A stretch of 64,000 nucleotides of DNA, from NCBI GenBank assembly GCA_029582165.1, contig CM055875.1:11649968-11713967 (forward strand), given 5' to 3'. The translations under genes were made by a program, and so were the position numbers. Shown here in pieces: positions 56,701 to 64,000 of this stretch. Each line of letters opens with the position of its first letter. Within the stretch, counting starts at the first letter, position 1. This stretch comes from Portulaca oleracea. Its lineage: Eukaryota > Streptophyta > Magnoliopsida > Caryophyllales > Portulacaceae. Under the pieces are notes generated by a model. The model was not told where the DNA came from. It was given only the letters and a program-made list of their open reading frames with translations, and ran no database searches.

Positions 56701-59281
56701 TGTTAGATTATTAACTTAGTAAATATGCCTTTGCTTTAGTGGGACCTTAGCTAGTTGTCTATTGAAGTAGTTGATTTTCTTGGTAGCTTACATTTTGTTT
56801 GTACATCATTTTCGTACAATGCAACCGTGCCTCTGTTTCTGATGATATTTATAATATATTTTTAAAAATATCCCTCTGCTATGATATGAAAAGGAGGCTT
56901 TGGGGAAAATTATATTGTGACAATGAGCTTTAACCTCTTTGTTTCGGTGTGTACAAAAAAAAGAGGGGCTGGGGGGGGGGGGAATTGATATCTGTGATGA
57001 CTGATGCTGGCTGCCTGCCTTGCCCCGCCTTGCCATTTGACCCTTGGGACCCTTTGCACGTTGTTCCTCTCAAACAAATGTGTACCTCAATTCTGATGAA
57101 TGCTTGTTTATTCTATTCTATGCATGATGTTAGGTTAGAGTTTCCTGGAATAGGATCTGGAACATGGATCATAACATTTGTGTTGTGGATCAAATTCTAT
57201 GACATTGATGCTTGAAATCTATTCCTTAAGTGTCTACTTGGGAGGGGATGTAAATAAGAGTAAGAGTTCGTAAGAGTGAAGGAGGGTGAGAGTAGGTGAG
57301 TTGTTTTAGGGTAAGTAATTTACCCTTGCTTGGGAAGTCCATTTTGAAATTAAGAGGGTTCATAAGAGTAAGTTTGTAATTTACATATTATGTTATTATA
57401 TTACTAAACTCTCCCTCACACCAAAATTGTGCTGTTAACTAATATAATGTAATATTGGTAGAAAACACCAATGATCTCATTTAATATTTACATAAAGTTG
57501 ACAAATTGTTCATCTTATTAATTCTATGTATGTAATGAATATTTTTATGTAATGAACTTTTAAATACTTATCGAAAGAAAAATAAGTATTGAATAATAAT
57601 ATAATCACTACAGAATATTAAGTATCACAAATTTATACTGTCGAAAGTTTATTAATTAATACTTAGTTTGTGACTCATTGGTTTTTGTTAAAATTAAGAC
57701 GAAAAAAAGTAAGAGCATGTGGTATAAAGTATGAACTAATAACTATTGAACTAATAAGCAACTCATTGAATCACATTATCTGGATCTAAAGCAGTCAAGA
57801 TATGATATTTTGATCCTATCATTGCAACAACTGAACTTTTTTACATAAACAAGAAATCAACTGAGTTGTCAAACAAAATAAAAAAATACACATTTAAGAA
57901 AAGGGATATGGATAAATGGAACGGAGAAAGAAAGGAATATAAATGATCTATTATTTTTGCTATTATAAATTTGTAATTCATTAAGAAGCACTTGTAAAAA
58001 TATAACGAAAAGAGTTATCTTACAATGGGCATAAATGGAAAGTCACCAACTTACCTTTTAGCAAACGTATTTTACTGAACACTTTTCCTACAATTAGCTA
58101 ACCTCAACAACTAAGTCAAACAACTGATACCAACAACTAACAACTAATAGTTGATTGCCAAACAGGGCTTAAATCTGGGTAGCAAACTTGATCATCTCTG
58201 GTTCTGAGGCATTTTAGTCCTTAGCTCAACAGCTTCTACCTTGCCAGTCTCATATTTGAAGACCTTGATATCCTAGCTTTCCACGGGATATTTTTGATCT
58301 CAAATCTGCTTAGAATTGAAGGAGAAATTTAGTACGTTGTAACAGGATCATTGCATCTCCATCCGGCAACAATGCCCCAAAGCCAACTAGACTGAATTTG
58401 TGCGAAAGTTCGCTATCTGCATTCCGGAACAAATGACTTAGAAAGCGTTCCTTGTAACGATCATGGTGGAGACAAGTTCAACGCTGAAATTGTACTTTCT
58501 TTTTTCCTTGTTAAAATAATACAATTGGGCAGTGGGATGTGTAGTCAGCTAAACATTTTCCTTGGTGGTCCTATTTTCTGAGTTTTCCCATGTCTGGTTT
58601 CCTATGAACCTTCCCTTAACTCTAATTTCCTTATCTATGTATCATTGTATACCAAGTTGAATGCATCATTTGACAACTAGTGAATCAATGAGAAATAAGA
58701 CATTGAGCTCAAAACCTCTAATTCCTCTTTCTATTTTCTCTTTAATTTTGGCTGATCAAAGAGGATCTAGATGGTTCTAATTGATTAGAGGGCGGTGTTC
58801 CCTTATCTTTCTACTTAATTAGAGGCCCTAATCAGCTCACTGGTTGTGTGACTTATCCGTTAAGGTAGTTAGTCAATGTTCATTTCAAGCTTGTTCTCTG
58901 CATGCTAATGTTTTGGTCATTCGGTGGTTTTATTGTTTTGTTTTCGTGTTACTTGGTGTTGTGATTGATTCGTGTAGCTCCCTATCTTTCTCTTCTTTCC
59001 AACCCTACATCATACGACCATGTTTACATTTCATTCAGTGAGTACTTTTCTGCTTTGTCAGCGAGTGGTCCTGGTAAATGCAAGATCAACAATGGAGGTT
59101 GCTGGCACGAGACTCGTAATGGGCAGATCTACTCAGCTTGTCTGGTAAGTAAGTTACACAGTTTATTAGCAGGTAGCCTAGAGTTCAAGACTGGATTTCT
59201 TACTTTGATATTCGCAGGACCATGAGGATGGCTGCAAATGTCCTTCAGGATTCAAGGGCAATGGATTGGACAGTTGTGAAG
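53729..59281 (+). CDS. Vacuolar sorting receptor (BP80/VSR family), 5' nine exons; 3' end not in window
   Basis: Exons by GT-AG junctions and family continuity: 53729-54047, 54383-55075, 55152-55240, 55346-55415, 55487-55570, 55660-55736, 55860-55941, 59062-59144, 59218-59281. Phases join without a break (1561 bases, about 520 codons; VSRs are about 620). Start [11 protein letters not shown] with a hydrophobic signal peptide, mature end near [13 protein letters not shown] domain about residues 55-165 ([31 protein letters not shown]). Receptor core includes [41 protein letters not shown] and [15 protein letters not shown] repeat 1 is [11 protein letters not shown] to GDGYTSC; EGF repeat 2 is [11 protein letters not shown] to GNGLDSC. 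VSRs carry vacuolar cargo from Golgi/TGN to prevacuolar compartments. The Ca-binding EGF repeat, transmembrane helix and tyrosine-signal tail are not seen. Start codon: first ATG in frame after a CT-rich leader. Confidence 0.93.
55942..59061 (+). other. Large intron of the receptor gene (3.1 kb)
   Basis: Between the EGF1 and EGF2 exons; donor GGTAAAAG, acceptor TTTGTCAGCG. Contains a poly-G run (56967-56981). A probable insertion at about 57230-58165 has ends like TACTTGGGAGGGG and CCAAACAGGGCTTA, but no duplication was proved. No other coding evidence. Confidence 0.7.
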
Positions 59282-60039
59282 GTAAAGCTCTCAGCCTGTC
59301 ACTAGGCTTGAGTCATTCCTTACAAGATGATGCTCACTGGTGTCTAATCAATTGGTGAATAAGCCATATCGAAAAAGTGCTTTTGGTGAATATGTTTTAC
59401 TGTTTTTCTTGTCTTTCTCTGCAAGTTGTGTGACAATTCCATTTCTTATTGACATAATACAGGTGTGCTGAATTAGACAAATTTATTTTGTCTAGCTTAA
59501 GCTCTTTAATCTTCAATATAAAACTCTACAGAATCCCTGGTCAAACCTTAATTCAAACATCACTGTGTAATGTTTCATCCTCACCATGACAAGGTATGGC
59601 CCTTGTATGAAACTCTTAGAATAAATCCTCTGTAGGAAACGGTAAGTAAAAGGAGAACGGATGAAGGATATAGTTGGCACTTGTAAAAGTGGTTATGGGT
59701 ATGCTAGATATGTGAAGTTTCTTTGAGCTGCCCTGGTTAACATAAGTTTCTGTTGGAAACAATAGTTGTGAATTTGCTAACTTAAAAGCATTTAAAGGTA
59801 GAGTAAAATCATTATATGAGTCACAATACTGGAGTTGGAATGATGCAATCAATTGGGCTTGCTAAGTATGTACATGTACTTAGATGGAGAGGTCACATGG
59901 TACAAGATGTCACTTGTTAATGTGATTTAGTAAAGCTCAATCAATTCATAAGGATTGATCTACTATTGGAAGTTTTGTAATTCTTATCCTTTTAACCAAC
60001 CATGGATAAAATCCATTCCTCATCTTAACTATAAGCTTG
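59282..60039. other. Probable next intron of the receptor gene; no exon seen
   Basis: Begins at a clean donor GGTAAAGC. No sequence resembling the third EGF repeat was found. Confidence 0.5.
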
Positions 60040-60620
60040 TATGATTTAAGTTGGCCTGCTATCCCATGGGGTGTGGATTATGGTTCCTTCCGTGAGGGTG
60101 TGTGTCTCTGCTGCATACATCCAATAATTCTTCAAGCTGGTAAATCGAAGGAACTTTAGTGGGTGTAGTAGGTGTTTCATGTATCGTGAAGAGGAGGAGA
60201 TTGTCAACCATCTCCTTGTCTATTGTCTGTGGGCTAGTCTCTTTGGCATTTGTTGGTTGAGTTCAACCTTTATCAGTTAAAGATGTAGTGGTTTCAAAAT
60301 GAAGGATAGTTGAGTTTCATGTGTCTGGAAGATGACCCCTTTGGCCTTTGGTGGTGTATTTAGAAGGAAAGGGATTGTTAATTGTCTAGGACAAAGTTGT
60401 GTCCTATCAAAATTCAAGCTCTAGTTTTGACTTCTGAAAAATTGTATAGTTGGAGTCCAGTACTTAATGGGTGGGATGCACTTTAAGTTTTTTTTGAATC
60501 TTTTAGGCAATGGACATGACGTTTTTGTTATTGCCTCTTTTGTGCATGGTTGGCACCCCTTGATTTGTATTTATTGTGTCTTTTCATTTCTCCTAAGAAA
60601 GGAAAAAAATGAAAATTTGT
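60040..60620 (+). mobile_element. Degenerate LINE (L1-type) 3' fragment
   Basis: In the + direction, with frameshifts, about 60140-60245 reads like the zinc-binding region at the end of plant LINE ORF2 (NFSGCSRCFMYREEEEIVNHL, then LVYCLWASLFGI). About 60600-60620 is A-rich and could be the tail. No clear duplication. Probably lies within the receptor gene's intron. Confidence 0.65.
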
Positions 60621-63600
60621 GCAATTATTTGATTAATGCTTATATGGATGTCTATGGCTTCCTTAAAAGCTCTATCTTTTGTTCGGGGAGAATCTTGTGG
60701 AAGATTTGGCATGTGATAGTTTAAAATTGAGGGAAAAGATCATGGCATATGAATTCTTTACAAGCAAAGAGGATTTGGAATCAAGTGGATCTGTTGTGTT
60801 GTCAATTTGCAAGAGCGCCTGAAGAGCTAGCCCTTAGCCTCCTTCGAGCTTCTTGGCTGTTTCAAATGAGTAGGAGCAATCTCTTGGCTGGGAGGATCCC
60901 GGTCATATGGAAACTACAATCAAACATGCCTTGTTAATTCTGCATGTGATTTTTTTGGCATTGTCAATAGTATAGAGAAACCTCGCCATCTCTTCTGCCT
61001 ATTGGTAAAATGTGAACTTTTTCCATTCTACTATTGGATGTAGTAGATTTTGTAGATGGATTCTTTGTGAGTATGGTCCTTCTGCAGTCCATTTATGGGA
61101 GGCTAGTTAGCTCGAAGTCCAACCTTTTGATGATGATAAATGCGTCTCTTATTTCCTCCCCCCCCCCCCCCCCCAATCCATAACTTAAAATAGAGAAACT
61201 CACAGCTTTCATTGTAAAAAAAGTTTCTCATTTAGCCGCCTCTACTTTCTGCATTTGTAAAGTAATTTGGCACATGTTGCATCTATGTGCCAAACTCTCA
61301 TAAAGCCCTACATTGAGTAAAGTTGCCTCGAAGTATAAACATCATAGGTAGTATCTCTCAAAATAATTATATGGTGACTTTTATATACTTTTATTCATGG
61401 ACTCGGTACTGTATCATGCTGTCCATCTCAACACGACACGAGCTGGGGGTTGGAGCCAACAATTTGCTAGTGGACATGACCGTTGGGCATGGGGAGATCT
61501 GGAGATGTGCCTGACACTCCATACCCGTATCCATGATGTACTCCTGTCCCATACCCGTATCAAACTTTTGGTTCTAGATTACCCCATCCTATATTTTTGC
61601 ACACGCCGTGTTGGACATAGGGAGATGTACCTGACACCATTGTACCCGAGTCAGAGCAATACAGTTCATATCTATAGGCTCAATTAGGTTTTTAGGTTTT
61701 CGACTAATGGGGTTTTAATTCAAATGCCTTCAAACAAAACGCAAAATTAATTTATCCTGTAAAGTGATTGTTTCTAGAGATCAAACTTCTGATCTATAGA
61801 TGGCTAGATAAAGACAATAAGAGGGAAACCACTATACATGCTAGGCACCCAATGGACTTGGCTGGATTGATGCCAAAGTCTGTTCAATGCAACGGCTATG
61901 AAAGAAGAAAATAAAAGGATAAAATACAAAACACCACAACCAAAGAACACAATGGCAAATCCTATGAGTTTGATTAGATACAGAAACACCATGAATCAGA
62001 CTTGGGAGACCTTAGGAACACCTCTAGAACCTGGCTGATTCTAGATGCAACCTAAGGGGATTTAAAAGAGAGTTTGGGAACTCGCAACCAAGCTTTAGCT
62101 TATCATATAACTCAAGGGCTGAATATATGGGGTAAGGCAGCCTTTAAATAGGAAAAACAGGCCCCCTAATTTTGTTTGAGTTCAATCATAACCATGAACA
62201 GCCTATTCTTAACTTAAGCTAATCCATCCTTAACATAAGCGACTGTTCTCTAGAATTGTAGCTTATGGAGCGCATATGCATATAATACGGATTATAAGTG
62301 AATCAGATGATAATCAAGAAGCCATGTAACTGAACCAAGCAAGTACGTTGCTGAGAAAGCCAAAAGGAGAGGCTGTCTATGTATTAACCAATCAGAAGCC
62401 TTCTCTCCCTTTTCTTGCTATATCATTAGCCTGGGATTAGCCATAGCTGATGATGATGCTAGCAAGTTGCAGAATGAGCAGTAGTTTGATTTATATTTCA
62501 ATCAAACAAGTAGGCGAGCAATTGCCTTTATTGGGCCTTCATATTGGCTGTAATTTTCCCTAATCTGGATTTTGGTCCATTTGAGCTATCAAATAAGCTT
62601 CATTTGGACTTCTAGCACCATCCTAGGGGCTTATTTAATGTTCTATGATCTGGAACAAAAAATGGGTTCTGGATCAAAAAACACAGTTGGAAAATATGCA
62701 GACAATAAATCAGATGTTCAGCTAGATGCCTGTACTGTTTCTGTCAGTTTTGATCATCGCTGGTATGCACACCACGCCTCCCCCCCCCCCCCCCCACACA
62801 AGGCGCAAGTTGACATTAATCTTTTTGCCTTGCTATTGGCCATATTGATTTTTACCTCCCCTGAGTAGGTGAGGCATGTAATTTCTATGTTTTCCAGCGA
62901 GGATGGGGTAGAAAATCCTCATTAATCAGTAGACCTCTCAATTCGTGCAGGCAGCTTAAAAATGGGTCGAGTATATAATGGGTTCTGGTAAATACGGGCT
63001 TAGTGGGTCAAACCTGAAACTTCATACACAGTTTTCTCGACCCGAATCCAGAATAAACCAAAACCAAAAAACCTACAGATTAGGGGTCAAACTTGACCTG
63101 TTTGTTGGACACAAAAGTTTACTTTTTAAGTTAAATTCTATTTAAGTTTGTGACTTTTGATTTTAATTTGTGACTATTAAACTACTAGTGTAATTCAATC
63201 ATATTGTTTCTATAATTCAAGTCAAAGTATTCATAATAAACTACCGTCTGACAATGATATATCTGACAAATATTGAACATATTAGTAGAGTATTTGGAGA
63301 CAATTCTTTCCAGACAAAAGCGGTAAAAGTTGCGATCATAACCTGTTGGGCTTTGAAACCTAAATACACCCGCTCGTATTTATGCGAACTTGAAATTTGC
63401 TTGAACCTGATATATACCCCACCCATATTTAACCCGCTGACAAAAACGAAATGGTGGTTACATCAAATAATTCATTGGTATTATATCAGTCAATTAATGA
63501 GAGTTTTTTTGTAATTTTATTTATTTATCTTTTCCTATCTCTCTCTGGAAAGTAGAGAAAAAAATTACATGCCTCGCAAACTCGAGTTTTTTGCATTTAG

Positions 63601-64000
63601 GTACTTTGAGGTTTGCAACATTCATTTCTTAGTCCCAACTTTGTACCATATTAGTTTAGTATATTTTCTAATGGACTAATTTATTGCTAGGTTTTGCTTG
63701 GAAAAGTGATGCCTTTCTGACAAGCTTCAATCACCTTGCCAAAACATAACACTGATAAACCTAGTTCCCAAGCATGTCAATCATCTCACAATACTTATAT
63801 CCTTGTGCATTGGACTAGCTTCAAGCAATTTAACTCAATAATCAAATCAATACTAATAAACTCATGAGAGCATTTTGTCCAGTTCATTCCTTTATACTCA
63901 TTTCCACTAAAAAAGTCAAATAAAAAGATAAAACACACATAACTCAGGGCAGTAAAATTTAAACTACAAAAAAGTTGGGACTAAACAATAAATTTCACAA
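60621..64000. other. Non-coding DNA to the window end
   Basis: Contains long poly-C tracts (61159-61175, 62780-62795), a likely repeat with CACGACACGAGCTGGG and GCCGTGTTGGACATAG (about 61430-61650), and a GGGTCAAAC-rich stretch (62985-63440). Small frames only. No receptor exon was recognised. Confidence 0.55.

Noticed and set aside
57230..58165. MITE in the large receptor intron
   Set aside because: End sequences look element-like, but I could not find convincing inverted repeats with a target duplication.
62985..63440. hAT MITE rich in GGGTCAAAC and CCCGCTGAC
   Set aside because: Composition resembles the MITEs above, but ends and duplication could not be placed.

Overview
The window is nuclear DNA of a flowering plant, most likely a eudicot. 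It is a stack of nested LTR retrotransposons (1-49890) beside a host gene, a vacuolar sorting receptor (53729 to beyond 59281, + strand). The evidence for a plant is a SIRE-like Ty1/copia lineage, a chromodomain Ty3/gypsy (Tekay/Del type), a Tat/Ogre-type element primed by tRNA-Arg, hAT and Mutator-like MITEs, and the spliced receptor gene. I do not claim a genus. No bacterial features are present.

Layout. The outer element is a Tekay-like gypsy. Its 5' LTR begins outside the window and is visible at 16007-18955. Its internal part is 18956-25337. Its 3' LTR (about 3.4 kb once inserts are removed) runs 25338-26328, 42798-43417 and 48064-49890. Into it went: Copia-1 (minus strand, 1-16006, in the 5' LTR); Copia-2 (3265-11397, inside the RT gene of Copia-1, duplicating GTTCC); a hAT MITE (17007-17721, 8-bp duplication); a solo Tat-type LTR (19790-21814); a 16.5-kb non-coding Tat-type element (LARD, 26329-42792, duplicating GTGTG in a TG microsatellite); and Copia-3, a gag-only copia (43418-48058, duplicating ATTAT). 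The LARD's 3' LTR carries a 1.7-kb solo LTR of another family (38388-40115, duplicating GTCCA) and a 1-kb hAT-like element (40293-41283). Copia-3 holds two more hAT MITEs. Most junctions were fixed by comparing interrupted and uninterrupted copies inside this same window.

After 49890 come a tandem repeat that Tekay landed in, a 580-bp solo copia LTR, a 351-bp fold-back MITE with 9-bp duplications, a 5'-truncated non-LTR retroposon, and the receptor gene. Nine exons join in frame (about 520 codons): signal peptide, PA domain, receptor core and two EGF-like repeats. The third EGF repeat, membrane segment and tail were not found before 64000, so the gene runs off the right edge or is broken.

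The most unusual observation is that two unrelated LTRs (Copia-2, and the solo LTR at 38388-40115) both carry, just upstream of the TATA box, arrays of short dyad-symmetric motifs spaced about 20-21 bp, close to two DNA helical turns. The motifs differ in sequence. Copy number has changed by exactly one 20-bp unit between the two LTRs of Copia-2. This looks like convergent promoter architecture. Also notable are an extra 3' ORF in Copia-1, uneven LTR divergence in Copia-2, and at least six tandem-repeat families in the LARD interior.
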